Shown piece after piece: positions 16,141 to 27,200 of a stretch of 64,000 nucleotides of DNA. The stretch covers positions 124,001-188,000 of the forward strand of contig PVEQ01000006.1 in NCBI GenBank assembly GCA_002973575.1. The letters are read 5' to 3'. Each line of letters begins with the position of its first letter. The first letter of the stretch is position 1. The notes beneath the pieces are model-generated. The model ran no database searches and had not been told where the DNA came from. It worked only from the letters and a program-made list of their open reading frames with translations. Source of the stretch: Sediminibacterium magnilacihabitans (lineage in GTDB: Bacteria > Bacteroidota > Bacteroidia > Chitinophagales > Chitinophagaceae). The position numbers and the translations under genes were made by a program.

Positions 16141-18189
16141 CTATTTCACCGTAAAGATTTTCTTTTCCGGCCCTACCCCTTTGATCGTAAGACTTTTCCA
16201 GCTTTTCGGCAAGCTGGAAGATACTTGCCGGATACCGGATGGAGTGATATCCAGTCCGCCGAAACCCATCAATATGCTTTGAATGATACCACCTGCTCCT
16301 GTTGCGAAATAGGGGTTGGTACCGCCCCTGGTTTCAGCCAGTACGCGAAAAGGCGGGTTCAGGTTGGGGAGATACGCATCTTTGAAAAAATGATAGGCTT
16401 TTTCCCCGTCTCCCAACCGTGCATACAATAAAGTAAATATGGCTTGCGTCATGGCGGGCGTACCCTGCTCTGGTACCCTTGTTTCATAATATTCGAGGTC
16501 TTTCCGGATTTGCCGCACATCTGTTACCTCCTTCAGCGGATAAGCCAACAGGTTCACATCGGCCTGCTTGATTCCTTCGCCGTGATAAGCGGCATGTTCC
16601 TTTGTTACCCCATTGTCCATTTTAAGAATCGGTATATTATCGGCTACCTGTTTCCAGTCGTTGTTGGCTTGAACACCCAATATTTTCGCGGCTTCTGTAG
16701 CATACTGCAGGTTGGCTTTCGCAGCCGCATTGGTCCATGCATTGTTGTCTACATTCTCTGCCCACTCATCTGCCGCCACCACATTTTTAATTTCGTATTT
16801 GCCGGGGCCATTTCTTTCTACGCGGCTCGCCCAGAAATCTGCTGTTTCTTTCAGTACAGGCCATCCTTTTTCTTTCAGCCACTCCTTGTCTTGTGTAACA
16901 CAATAATAATTCCATGCCGCAATGCCTACACAGGCAGTGATATGGTGTTCAAAAGGTCCGCTCAATGCCCATACCGGTGTTTCTTCCACGCCACTTGCCG
17001 CACTTTCCCAGGGGAACATCGCCCCTTTGTATCCATGATTGAAAGCGTTGCGCCGCGCGGCTTCCAGCCTCCTGTAACGATATTCTACCAGGCTCCTGGC
17101 CATTTCAGGATGCAATACCAGTATGGAAGGATACATCCACAATTCCGTGTCCCAGAAAACATGCCCGTTGTAGCCCAATCCCGACAATCCCATAGGCGAT
17201 GGACTCAGGTCGGTTCCTTCTCTCACAAAAGAGTAGAGGTGATAGAGCATGCTGTGAATGTCCTGCTGCGCCTGCGCATCTCCTTCCACCTCTATATCGC
17301 TTTGCCATAAAGCATCCCATGCCTTGTTGTGAAAACCAATCAACCTTTCTCGTCCTTCCAGTTTGGCAAAGATCGTCATACGTTCGGCCTCGTTCAGCGG
17401 ATCGTCGTGATGAGCCGATGTGATGGAAGTGCCCGCAATAGAAAAGTGATACGTCTCTCCCGCTTTGATCTGCTTGCTGAATTTGATCAGGTGCATATTG
17501 TTATCCCACATTTCATGTATCACCCTGGGTTCCTGCCCCTTTGTTTCGCTAAAAAGAAAAGTATTGGATGCACACATGCGTAATTTGCCGGTAGGACTCT
17601 TAGCGGAAGATGTCAATAATCCAATGACCACATGCGGTCTGTCGATCTCATTATAATAATTTTGTACTTCTTTCAATGCATCGGGCGCTTCCATGACACT
17701 GGCACTGGTAATGTTGATGTCTTTTTTTGCCGTAATCGATACATCCATTAATACCGTAAATGGTAAATGGCGAAGGGAATAATAAGTATAAGAGATATCG
17801 GCTTTGTCCTGATAGCTGAACACAGTAGTAAAACCCGCATGCCGCATATCGAGTTCCTGCCGCATATGCTGTGCATCTGCTGCACCGATGCGATGGCTAT
17901 CGATATCCATCTGCATATTCAACAGGTTAAAGCTTCTCAGGAAATTGCTCACCCTTCCCCGTCCATACAGATCATACGCACCGGCCATCACTACATCTTT
18001 TACTTTAAAAGGTTCGGCTGAAGAAACAATACCGATCATACCATTGGCCACCGTTACACCATAGTAGGAAGCCGGATCTATTTTATCGGCTGTAATTTTC
18101 CATGCATCTGCCGTTTGGCCTGCTATCCGCCCTGTTAAACAGCCAAGCGATAAGAGTGTCAATAATATTATACAACGTTTCATATTCAT
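16141..18189 (-). CDS. Glycoside hydrolase family 65 protein (exported)
   Basis: This encodes about 682 aa from ATG at 18189 (a second ATG is at 18183). The frame is open to 18258 but the signal peptide (K-R-C-I-I-L-L-T-L-L-S-L) starts here. An N-terminal beta-sandwich (about 25-270) precedes the (alpha/alpha)6 catalytic barrel. Landmarks are the W-D-T-E-L-W-M-Y-P substrate loop and V-A-A-D-E-W-A-E-N-V-D-N-N-A-W-T-N, which holds the proposed general-acid Glu of the family. GH65 includes maltose, trehalose and kojibiose phosphorylases as well as hydrolases. A secreted form lacks access to stored phosphate, so hydrolysis is more likely; this is inference. It diverges from the first VCBS lipoprotein gene over 113 nt. 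Confidence 0.82.
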   Translation of the reverse strand: MNMKRCIILLTLLSLGCLTGRIAGQTADAWKITADKIDPASYYGVTVANGMIGIVSSAEPFKVKDVVMAGAYDLYGRGRVSNFLRSFNLLNMQMDIDSHRIGAADAQHMRQELDMRHAGFTTVFSYQDKADISYTYYSLRHLPFTVLMDVSITAKKDINITSASVMEAPDALKEVQNYYNEIDRPHVVIGLLTSSAKSPTGKLRMCASNTFLFSETKGQEPRVIHEMWDNNMHLIKFSKQIKAGETYHFSIAGTSITSAHHDDPLNEAERMTIFAKLEGRERLIGFHNKAWDALWQSDIEVEGDAQAQQDIHSMLYHLYSFVREGTDLSPSPMGLSGLGYNGHVFWDTELWMYPSILVLHPEMARSLVEYRYRRLEAARRNAFNHGYKGAMFPWESAASGVEETPVWALSGPFEHHITACVGIAAWNYYCVTQDKEWLKEKGWPVLKETADFWASRVERNGPGKYEIKNVVAADEWAENVDNNAWTNAAAKANLQYATEAAKILGVQANNDWKQVADNIPILKMDNGVTKEHAAYHGEGIKQADVNLLAYPLKEVTDVRQIRKDLEYYETRVPEQGTPAMTQAIFTLLYARLGDGEKAYHFFKDAYLPNLNPPFRVLAETRGGTNPYFATGAGGIIQSILMGFGGLDITPSGIRQVSSSLPKSWKSLTIKGVGPEKKIFTVK

Positions 18190-18302
18190 CCTGTTAGTGT
18201 ACGCAAAAATTTCCTCAAAAGATAGCAATTTTATAGGATTTATACCTATCTTCTGCAAGTAAACCAGCTTAACTGCAACGTGTTTGCGCCCTGCACCGTC
18301 TA

Positions 18303-21300
18303 ATGAAACGCATGATGAAACATATACTCCCCTATGTTGCTTTATCTTTTTTTGTCCTCTCGTGTAAACAAAAGCAATCCCTGTTCCGGGAAATAGACCC
18401 CGAAAAAAGCGGTATCCATTTCAACAACCTCATCGTGGAAAACGACACGTTGAATGTAATGAACTATGAATATATCTATAACGGAGGAGGTGTAGGCGTA
18501 GGTGATTTCAACAACGATGGTTTGCCGGATATTTATTTTACAGGCAACAGGGTTTCCAATAAACTATACCTCAATAAAGGAGGGATGAAATTTGAAGACG
18601 TAACGGAAGCTGCGGGAGTAGGCGGCAATCAAAAATGGGGTAAAGGTGTAAGTGTGATAGACATCAATAACGATGGATTAATGGACCTCTATGTATGTGC
18701 ATCTGTTTTGCTTCCGGCATCCGAAAGGAAAAACCTGTTGTATATCAACCAGGGCGTTGATAAAAAAACCGGTATCCCTATTTTCAAAGAAGAGGCGGTG
18801 GAATACGGGCTGGCCGACTCGGCCGGTACGCAAATGGCCGCTTTTTTCGATTATGACAACGATGGCGACCTGGACGTGTATTTACTGGTGAATGAACTGG
18901 ACGGAACCTATCCCAATGAATTCCGTCCGATCAGGAAAGATGGCAGCTGGCCCAATACCGATAAATTATTACGCAACGAATGGAACGACAGCTTGAAACA
19001 TCCTGTATTCACCGATGTTTCAAAACAGGCGGGTATTCTGATCGAAGGTTATGGACTGGGAGTTAATATTACCGATATCAATAACGATGGATGGAAAGAC
19101 ATTTATGTAAGCAACGATTATCTTTCCAACAACCATTTATACATCAACAATAAAAACGGCACCTTCACCGACAGGAGCAGCGAATATTTCAAACACACCA
19201 GTAAAAACGCCATGGGCGATGATGTTGCCGATATCAATAACGACGGCCTGCCGGATATTATTGAAATGGATATGGCGCCCGCAGGCAATTACAGGCAGAA
19301 AACGATGATGAACGACATCTCGTACCAGACCTTTCAAAACTTCGCACAGTATGGTTATATGCATCAATATCCGCGCAATACATTGCAATTGAACCTGGGG
19401 CCAAGGCCGTTGGAAGACGGCTCGGCCGGCCCCCCGGTATTCAGCGAGATTGCGTATTACGCCGGCGTTGCCCATACCGACTGGAGCTGGGCGCCCCTGG
19501 CTATTGATGTAGATAATGATGGCTTCAGAGATTTGCTCATCTCCAACGGGTTGCCCAAAGATATGTCGGACCTTGATTTTATTGCATACCGGAAATCGCC
19601 CGTGGCCAATACACCCCGTTCGGAAATGTTGAAACAACTGCCATCTGTTAAGATCAGCAATTACATCTTCCATAACAATGGCAACCTCAGTTTTGCCGAT
19701 AAAACAAAAGAATGGGGATGGGATATTCCTACTTTTTCCGCCGGGATGGCCTATGCAGATTTCGATGGTGATGGCGATATAGATGTGGTCATTAACAATA
19801 CCAACATGGAGGCTACATTGCTTGAGAATACCCTGAATGACCACAAAGACAATAAGAATAATTTTCTCCGCATACAACTACGCGGCGACACGTTGAACAG
19901 GAATGGCCTGGGAGCAACTATCCGGCTGTACTACCAGGATAAACAACAATTTTATGAGTACACTCCCTACCGTGGTTATATGTCGAGCGTTGAAAACATT
20001 GCGCACTTCGGTGTTGGCAGCGCTTCCATCATAGATTCAGTGGTAGTAACCTGGCCGAATGGAAAAAAACAGGTACAACAACGTGTTCCTGTTAATCAAA
20101 CACTGACCATCAATAGTAAAAATGCCGACCGGCAAGCCGCTCCTTTTGTCTATAGTTCACCACCAGGCTGGTTTACCGATATTACTGCAAAGACGGGTAT
20201 ACATTTCCTTTCTTCCGAAGCAGATTTTATCGATTTCAATATCCAGCGTTTGATCCCCCATAAACTATCGCAATACGGACCTCCGCTGGCTGCCGGCGAT
20301 GTGAACGGGGATGGTTTGCAAGACCTGTTGATAGGCGGGGGCTCGCCCAATTATGCCACCCTGTTCATACAAAAACCGGATGGTTCTTTCTATCAACGAA
20401 AATTCACAGACACAACCGATCTGAAATACCAGGATGATGCAGGCATCTGTTTGTTCGATGCAGATGGAGATGGCGATCTGGATGTGTACATTGCCAGTGG
20501 TGGCAGTGAAAACCCGCCTGGGTCTAAAGTATATGCAGACCATTTTTACATTAATGACGGGAAAGGAAATTTCAAAGAATATCCATCCGCATTTCCCATC
20601 AACCTCACAGCAAAAAGTTGTGTGAAAGCAATAGATTTCGACAACGACGGCGACCTGGATCTTTTTGTTGGAGGAAGGGTATTGCCCGGCAGTTATCCCA
20701 GTCCTGTTAGCAGTTATATCTACCGGAACGACAGCAAGGATGGAAAGATCATATTCACCGACGTTACAAAGGAAGTGGCCCCCGCATTACAAAACATAGG
20801 CATGGTAAGCGATGCCCTCTGGACCGATATAGACAATGACGGGATGCCCGACCTGGTTGTTGTTGGTGAATGGATGCCGGTAACCATCCTGAAAAACAAT
20901 AAAGGCAAATTCTCTGTTGTTTCTTCCCCACTTCAAAATACAACGGGATGGTGGAACAGTATTACTGCAGCGGATATTGATAATGATGGGGACATGGATT
21001 ATGTGCTGGGAAATTTTGGCACGAACGGTTTCCTGAAACCTTCGGAACAGTTCCTCATCCGGGCTTATGCCAAAGATTTCGATAACAATGGAAGCTTTGA
21101 TGCGCTGTTCAGCACATACCTTCCTTCTGGTATTGATGAAACGATAAAAGAATATCCCATAGCCAGTCGTGATGAGCTCATCAAAGAAATGAGCATGATG
21201 AAAGAACGGTTCCCCAATTATGCATCTTATGCCCGCGCCGAGATGAAAAATATTTTCTCCGAACAGGAGCTTACAGGTGCATTGCAGCTATCGGTCAATA

Positions 21301-21869
21301 GTTTCCAGTCTTGCTGGATAGAGAACAGGGAAAATTTCCAGTTCGTACTGCATACGTTACCTCCACAAGCGCAATGGGCGCCCTTGTATGGTATGGTTAC
21401 CAATGATTTCGATGGAGATGGGAACATGGATATTTTGCTGAATGGCAATGAATTCTCCATGGCGCCTCCGCTTGGGCGATACGATGCATTAAACGGACTT
21501 TTATTGAAAGGCGACGGGAAAGGGAATTTTTCTCCCCTTTCGTTGTTAGAAAGTGGTATTTACATACCGGGTAATGGAAAAGCACTGATACAATTGGTAT
21601 CCAATAATAAACTAACCATTGCGGCAGCACAAAATGCCTCCTGGCTCAAATGCTTTCAATCCCGGCATCAAAACAATAAGATCATTCCATTACTACCCGA
21701 CGATGCATTTGCTATGGTAGCGCTAAAAAATGGCCGGAGAAGGAAAGAAGAGTTTGGGTTCGGGTCATCCTTTTTGTCGCAGTCAGGAAGGTTTATTATG
21801 CTCAATCCATCCATTCAATCGGTTGAAATTGTCAATAACAAAAAACAAAAAAGAGTCATTACCAATTAA
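18303..21869 (+). CDS. Giant FG-GAP/VCBS-repeat lipoprotein with ASPIC/UnbV domains, paralogue 1
   Basis: This encodes 1188 aa. The lipobox ends at Cys21 (F-V-L-S-C), so it is a lipoprotein, probably surface exposed. Throughout there are Ca-binding loops of the D-x-N-N/G-D-G-x-x-D type (for example G-D-F-N-N-D-G-L-P-D-I-Y) that build beta-propeller blades, arranged as two propellers. Between them, at about 535-605, is an ASPIC/UnbV segment (N-G-L-G-A-T-I-R-L ... V-V-V-T-W-P-N-G-K). This CRTAC1-like architecture is known for adhesion and glycan-binding roles in other proteins; no catalytic residues are evident. It is followed 11 nt later by a haloperoxidase-like lipoprotein gene, so both are on one transcript. 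Confidence 0.85.
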   Translation: MKRMMKHILPYVALSFFVLSCKQKQSLFREIDPEKSGIHFNNLIVENDTLNVMNYEYIYNGGGVGVGDFNNDGLPDIYFTGNRVSNKLYLNKGGMKFEDVTEAAGVGGNQKWGKGVSVIDINNDGLMDLYVCASVLLPASERKNLLYINQGVDKKTGIPIFKEEAVEYGLADSAGTQMAAFFDYDNDGDLDVYLLVNELDGTYPNEFRPIRKDGSWPNTDKLLRNEWNDSLKHPVFTDVSKQAGILIEGYGLGVNITDINNDGWKDIYVSNDYLSNNHLYINNKNGTFTDRSSEYFKHTSKNAMGDDVADINNDGLPDIIEMDMAPAGNYRQKTMMNDISYQTFQNFAQYGYMHQYPRNTLQLNLGPRPLEDGSAGPPVFSEIAYYAGVAHTDWSWAPLAIDVDNDGFRDLLISNGLPKDMSDLDFIAYRKSPVANTPRSEMLKQLPSVKISNYIFHNNGNLSFADKTKEWGWDIPTFSAGMAYADFDGDGDIDVVINNTNMEATLLENTLNDHKDNKNNFLRIQLRGDTLNRNGLGATIRLYYQDKQQFYEYTPYRGYMSSVENIAHFGVGSASIIDSVVVTWPNGKKQVQQRVPVNQTLTINSKNADRQAAPFVYSSPPGWFTDITAKTGIHFLSSEADFIDFNIQRLIPHKLSQYGPPLAAGDVNGDGLQDLLIGGGSPNYATLFIQKPDGSFYQRKFTDTTDLKYQDDAGICLFDADGDGDLDVYIASGGSENPPGSKVYADHFYINDGKGNFKEYPSAFPINLTAKSCVKAIDFDNDGDLDLFVGGRVLPGSYPSPVSSYIYRNDSKDGKIIFTDVTKEVAPALQNIGMVSDALWTDIDNDGMPDLVVVGEWMPVTILKNNKGKFSVVSSPLQNTTGWWNSITAADIDNDGDMDYVLGNFGTNGFLKPSEQFLIRAYAKDFDNNGSFDALFSTYLPSGIDETIKEYPIASRDELIKEMSMMKERFPNYASYARAEMKNIFSEQELTGALQLSVNSFQSCWIENRENFQFVLHTLPPQAQWAPLYGMVTNDFDGDGNMDILLNGNEFSMAPPLGRYDALNGLLLKGDGKGNFSPLSLLESGIYIPGNGKALIQLVSNNKLTIAAAQNASWLKCFQSRHQNNKIIPLLPDDAFAMVALKNGRRRKEEFGFGSSFLSQSGRFIMLNPSIQSVEIVNNKKQKRVITN

Positions 21870-21880
21870 GTTGCTTCCAC

Positions 21881-23197
21881 ATGAAAAAAAATATCACCGT
21901 TTTTTCTGCCTGCTTATGTATTGTTGTGTTTGTTACCTGTAAGCAGAAAAAAGAAGGTCTTTCAATAGATACAACCGCTATACAACATCAATGTGTACAC
22001 CGGCTTACAGAAGTAATCGTTCGTGATATACTTACTCCACCTGTTGCAAGCAGGGTCTATGCTTACAGCAACCTGGCCTATTATGAAGCGATCCGCTTCA
22101 AAGAGCAGGGAAGCTATTCCATAGCGGCTTCCATGAAAGGGTTTGGACGCATGCCCCTGCCTGTAGCAGGTGAAGCATACAATTATACACTGGCCGCTGT
22201 GGGATCGTTCTTCCGTGTGGCAGAAGCGCTGTCTTTCTCTAAAGACAGCCTGGTGATAACGGAGAAAAAGTTATTTGATGCCTTCCAACAAGCAGGCATA
22301 CCGGCACGTACCTACCAAAATTCGCTTTTACTTGCCGATACGATAGCCAGGGTGATTATAGCAAGGGCGGCTCATGATAATTATAAGAAAACCCGCGGTA
22401 TGCCCAGGTACAGTGTTTTCAAAGAGCAGGGCAAGTGGCAGCAAACGCCTCCCGATTACGCAGATGCCACAGAACCCAACTGGAAATTGATACAACCATT
22501 ATTGCTTGATTCTGCCGCGCAATTCAAACCTGTTCCCCCACCACCTTACGATTGGCAAAAGAACAGTCCGTTCTACCAGGAAGTCATGGAAGTATATACA
22601 GTCAAAAAAAATATGACCTCCTCGCGGGATACCATCGCTCATTATTGGGATGACAACCCCTTTGTAACCGGGCACGAGGGGCATTTTACTTTCGCTACCA
22701 AAAAAACAACACCCGGTGGTCACTGGATGGGTATTACGGCTATTCTTACCAACCAAACAAAAACAAATGATGTTAAAACAGCAAGGATTTACGCGCTGAC
22801 TGCGGCGGCCATCTTCGATGGATTTATTTCCTGTTGGGATGAAAAATTCCGCAGCCGTAAGGTCAGACCCATAACGGTGATCAGGGATCATATAGACCCC
22901 AACTGGAATGCGTTGCTTCAAACACCGCCGTTCCCTGAATATACCAGTGCACATAGCGTGATTACCACCGCTGCTGCAACCGTGCTGACATCCCAACTGG
23001 GAGCTGATATTTCCTTTCACGATACAACCGAGTTGGAATACCTGGGATTGGACCGTTCTTTCCCTTCTATCCTGGCTGCGGCCGATGAAGCAGCCATCAG
23101 CCGTTTATATGGAGGTATCCATTTCCGGAGCGCCATCATGGAAGGGAAAAAACAAGGGCAACAGATAGGGCAATTATACAATAGCACTTTCAAATAA
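21881..23197 (+). CDS. Vanadium-dependent haloperoxidase / PAP2-type phosphatase lipoprotein, copy 2
   Basis: This encodes 438 aa with a lipobox ending at Cys20 (F-V-T-C). The superfamily elements are R-K-V-R-P (Arg329), P-E-Y-T-S-A-H-S (His358) and R-L-Y-G-G-I-H (Arg408 to His414), at the same residue numbers as in the copy at 14154-15479. One difference: the Gly before the catalytic His in copy 1 is Ala357 here, a change in the anion-binding loop that may alter activity. It is coupled (11 nt) to the VCBS lipoprotein gene upstream. Peroxidase or phosphatase activity is not settled by sequence. Confidence 0.82.
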   Translation: MKKNITVFSACLCIVVFVTCKQKKEGLSIDTTAIQHQCVHRLTEVIVRDILTPPVASRVYAYSNLAYYEAIRFKEQGSYSIAASMKGFGRMPLPVAGEAYNYTLAAVGSFFRVAEALSFSKDSLVITEKKLFDAFQQAGIPARTYQNSLLLADTIARVIIARAAHDNYKKTRGMPRYSVFKEQGKWQQTPPDYADATEPNWKLIQPLLLDSAAQFKPVPPPPYDWQKNSPFYQEVMEVYTVKKNMTSSRDTIAHYWDDNPFVTGHEGHFTFATKKTTPGGHWMGITAILTNQTKTNDVKTARIYALTAAAIFDGFISCWDEKFRSRKVRPITVIRDHIDPNWNALLQTPPFPEYTSAHSVITTAAATVLTSQLGADISFHDTTELEYLGLDRSFPSILAAADEAAISRLYGGIHFRSAIMEGKKQGQQIGQLYNSTFK

Positions 23198-23257
23198 AAG
23201 CGATGGTTACATGATTATAACTTATTTTACAGACATAATCGATTTCAGCTTCCATAA

Positions 23258-24199
23258 ATGTTTGTCATGAAAAAATGGGTTTTGGTCATTGTTGCTGTTT
23301 TTTTTATCCTGATTGCTTCTGTTTATTTTTTCATCCCCGGCTCACAGGTATTCAACTATAAGATCACCGTCAATAGTGCTGAAAACGGGGTATCCAGAAT
23401 GATCCTCGACAAAGAAAAATGGGCAACCTGGTGGCCTGGCAAAAAGGAAGACGAGCACCATTACAACTTTGGCAATTATCATTACCGGATTTCCAATATA
23501 TTCCTCAACAGTTTTACGGCCACTGTTGCACATCAACCGGATTCCGTGCAAGGGCTGCTGCAAATCCTTCCATCTGAAACAGATTCTACTCAATTGTTGT
23601 GGACTTCCACATTCAGTTTTTCTGCGAACCCCTTTACCAGGATCGCACAATATCGCAGGTTTTCAGGTATAAAATCTAACATACAAGCGCTCCTGGACAC
23701 TACTAAACTGATACTCGAAAAGCAGGAAACGATATACGGAATGAAGATCGTTCAGCAGAAGGTCACCGACTCTTCATTGATCTCTCTGAAAAAAACTTTT
23801 CCGCATTATCCTACCACCAATGAGATATATGAAATGGTTCGTGCTTTGAAAAATTATATTGCAACGAAGGGTGGCGCAGAGCGCAATTATCCCATGCTGA
23901 ATGTTTACCAGGATGGTCCGGACCGTTTTGAAACCATGGTGGCGATCCCTACCCAGAAAGACCTGCCCTCTGAAGGCTTGTTCCGTTTGAAAAAAATGGT
24001 ATTGGGCAATATTTTAATGGCAGAAGTTACGGGTGGCGTTTCCAGGGTTATGAAGGGGGAACAGGAACTAACTAATTATGTACACGATTACAGGAAAACC
24101 TCGCCTGCAATACCCTATCAATCACTTGTAACAGACCGGTCGATGCAACCAGACTCTGCCCGGTGGATCACCAGGTTATATTACCCTATTTTCTTCTGA
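23258..24199 (+). CDS. SRPBCC-like plus GyrI-like small-molecule-binding protein, membrane anchored
   Basis: This encodes 313 aa; ATG 23258 or ATG 23267 (MKKWVLVIVAVFF) may be the start. Residues about 5-27 form one transmembrane or uncleaved signal segment. Residues about 35-160 look like a polyketide-cyclase/START (SRPBCC) fold with W-A-T-W-W-P; residues about 165-305 look like a GyrI/BacE effector-binding domain (P-T-N-E-I-Y-E-M, F-E-T-M-V-A-I-P). This pairing is found in Bacteroidota proteins of unknown role that could bind a hydrophobic ligand. It is downstream of, and on the same strand as, the VCBS-haloperoxidase pair, and convergent (6 nt apart) with the next VCBS gene. Confidence 0.6.
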   Translation: MFVMKKWVLVIVAVFFILIASVYFFIPGSQVFNYKITVNSAENGVSRMILDKEKWATWWPGKKEDEHHYNFGNYHYRISNIFLNSFTATVAHQPDSVQGLLQILPSETDSTQLLWTSTFSFSANPFTRIAQYRRFSGIKSNIQALLDTTKLILEKQETIYGMKIVQQKVTDSSLISLKKTFPHYPTTNEIYEMVRALKNYIATKGGAERNYPMLNVYQDGPDRFETMVAIPTQKDLPSEGLFRLKKMVLGNILMAEVTGGVSRVMKGEQELTNYVHDYRKTSPAIPYQSLVTDRSMQPDSARWITRLYYPIFF

Positions 24200-24205
24200 T
24201 CCGGG

Positions 24206-27200
24206 TCATTTAAATTGTATAACCATTGCACTATCGTTGTTCCTTGCCGCTATAAAAGCAGGCTTGCCATTGATATTGATTGATCTGATATGTCTTGTTT
24301 GCCCTTTTAAGATAACCCCATTCATTGGCTGGCACTCGAACCTGCCGCCGCCTTTGTTGATGGCAACAGTTCCATAATCTGCATCATACCTTCCTAATTG
24401 AATACTGTTCTCATAATAGTTGCCCGTTAACAAAATATCGGGCAGGTTGTCTCCATTAGCATCTACTACTACTGCATCGCGATAAGGACTCAGCTGCGCC
24501 TGCCAGGGCAATGCTTGCGCTGTAAAATGCAGGTTGCCCTTGTTTAAGAAAACCGTGTTGGAAAAATCATCAGCCGTAAACACTTGCGCAGCCTGTAATT
24601 TCTCATTCGAGAAAATATCTTTTAAGGATGCATTGGCAAAATCGGCTGCATACAGGAATTTCTTTTTGATAATCGGTATTTGTTTTTGCAATTCATCTTT
24701 ATTCGCTAACGGTATCTCTTCCTTCCCTATGTAATAAGTTAGTATCTGTTCTTTGGTTCCGTTATTATCGAAATCATTATAATACATGCGAACAGGCTGT
24801 TCTTTGCTGGCCTGAAGCTTGGCATTCAATCCAAGGTTTCCGGCCACCAGGTCTAGCTTACCATCCCCATCAATATCCACAGGCAAAATAAAATTCCACC
24901 ACCCTTTTTTATCCGTCAGTTGTTTGATGGTAAAAGACGTTTTATGATTGATGAAAGCATAAATACCCATCCATTCTCCGCAAACAATAAGATCTTTATT
25001 ACCATCTCCATCCATATCTGCCCATACGGCATTGGTAACCATGCCAATATTGGAAAGTCCTTTGGCATACTGTTCCGTTACATCGTTGAAATGCCCTTTA
25101 CCATCGTTCAACAATAAATAAGAACGGGGTATTTGTCCGTATTGCCAGGGCACTACTCTTCCACCAATGAAAAGGTCTGGATGCCCGTCTCCATTGAAGT
25201 CGCAGGGAACAATACAGGATTGGGTTGCATAGATGTCACCAAAAGCATTCTCCGATCTTGTAAAATTGCCTTTACCATCGTTGAGGTATACCCTTGGTTT
25301 CAGGTGTATATCCTGCCCGTAATATTCATTGCCACCACTGGCTATCACCAGGTCGATGTTCCCGTCATTGTTCACGTCAACAAAACTGGCATCAACATCT
25401 TCGTACATGCTATCCAGTTCCATGGCAGGTTGTTTAACCCTTGTGAATTTCCCATTCTTTGTTTGCAGGAAAATCGCACTGTGAAATGTTTTAGAAGCCC
25501 CTATGAATACATCTTCCAATCCATCGTGGTTGATATCGGCAACTGCCAGTGCGGGTCCTTCTGTAGATACCATGTGGGGCATCAAGGACTCCCTGTTGAA
25601 TTCATTGAAAGGATTTTCCCGGTGCAGGTAATTCAACCCGGTTTGGGCAGTGATATCTGCAACAGGTCTTGTTGCATCTTTCCAATAACCTGTTATCTTG
25701 GCATAATCAAACTTGGGTAACCCTTTCTGATAGGTGAATGATTGAAGCGGACGGTCTATATTGATTTTTTGAAAACTATGGTCGGGCCATATCAAAAAGG
25801 CGGAATCAACTTTGGTGTCTGCCAACCCAACATGCAACGGCTCCTCCATGCTGGACTGAAAACCCCTGACGGGGAATTTCTCATAAGTACGGATGCCATT
25901 ATTGGCAAACAATACCAGCCTGGATCCGATTGCGTTGATGTTGTTGGCCGGTCCCCTTAATTTTATCGTTGCATACGGCTTTGATTGGTGGTCGTTGCAT
26001 GTATTCTTGTACACGAGTACCGGATCATCAATATTGTTCACTACTATGTCCAGGTCTCCATCATTATCCAGGTCTGCATAAACGGCTCCGTTTGAAAATG
26101 TGGGCATATCATGCGCAATAGATCCCTGCATATCTTCAAACCGCAGGTTTCCCTTATTGAGATAAAATTTATTCGGGATCTTCACTTCCGGAAATTTATC
26201 CACCAGCGACATGTCTGTCTTGCTCAGGTTGTTCGATTTGAGCTTTTGTTGTATCTCTTCCCCGGAAACAAAATTGATGTAATCAATATCGTTCATCCTT
26301 TTGGGAATGCCATTGGAAACAAACAGGTCTTTCAACCCATCGTTATTGAAATCCATCCAAAGTGGCGCCCAACTCCAATCGGTTGCGTACACACCCGAAT
26401 AAAATCCCGTTTCACTGAAATGGTTGTTCCGCCTGTTGTATTGAAGATTGTTCCGGGCATATTGGTAATTATACCCGAAACTGATCTTGTTTTGAAAAAT
26501 ATCGTATCCATCTTCTCCCAGCGATCTTTTTAAGATAGCCGGATCAGATGGCAGCATATCCATTGAAATGATTTCAGGGAACCCATCATTATCGGCATCG
26601 GCTACATCCACTCCCATAGAGAACTGGCTGGTATGCATCAATTGCTGGTTGTTCATTTCAGCAAAAGTGCCATTGTGCTGGTTGATGTACAGGTAATCGT
26701 TCTCGTGGAAGTCATTCCCCACATATATATCCGGCCAGCCATCGTTATTGATATCTGCTACTACCACTCCCAGTCCGTAGCTAATAGCCGAACTATTGAT
26801 CTTTGATTGCACTGTTACATCTGTGAAATGCCCGCCATCGTTTCGGTACATACGGTCTCCCGAAAGTGCATCATAGGTTCCCAGGAAATTGGCCCGGGGT
26901 GCATATCTTGCTTCATGATTAACCGCATGGTTCAGCAAGAACATATCCAGGTCGCCATCGCCGTCGTAATCGAAGAAAACAGCCTGTGTGCTGAATCCAG
27001 AAAAATCCAACCCATACTGTGCTGCTTCGTCCTGATAATAAGGAACACCATTCCTGATGCCTTTACAAACCAATAACTGGTTCTTTCCGGCCAGCATACC
27101 GAAATGCCCCACGCGGCATATATAAATATCCAACAGGCCATCATTGTTGATGTCTACCACCGATACACCCGTGTTCCATGCTCCGTCCTGTGGTATATTG

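Noticed and set aside
16444..17310. Long plus-strand frame antisense to GH65 (288 codons)
   Set aside because: Mirror of the codon pattern of the real gene; no recognisable domain or signal.
18276..18290. GCAACGTGTTTGC between GH65 and VCBS paralogue 1 as a LacI operator
   Set aside because: The half-sites are present but the centre has an odd spacing and no CG dyad; the match to the other operators is poor.
19137..19877. Minus-strand frame of 246 codons inside VCBS paralogue 1
   Set aside because: Repetitive D-N-D-G codons create long antisense frames; the same happens in all VCBS genes here.
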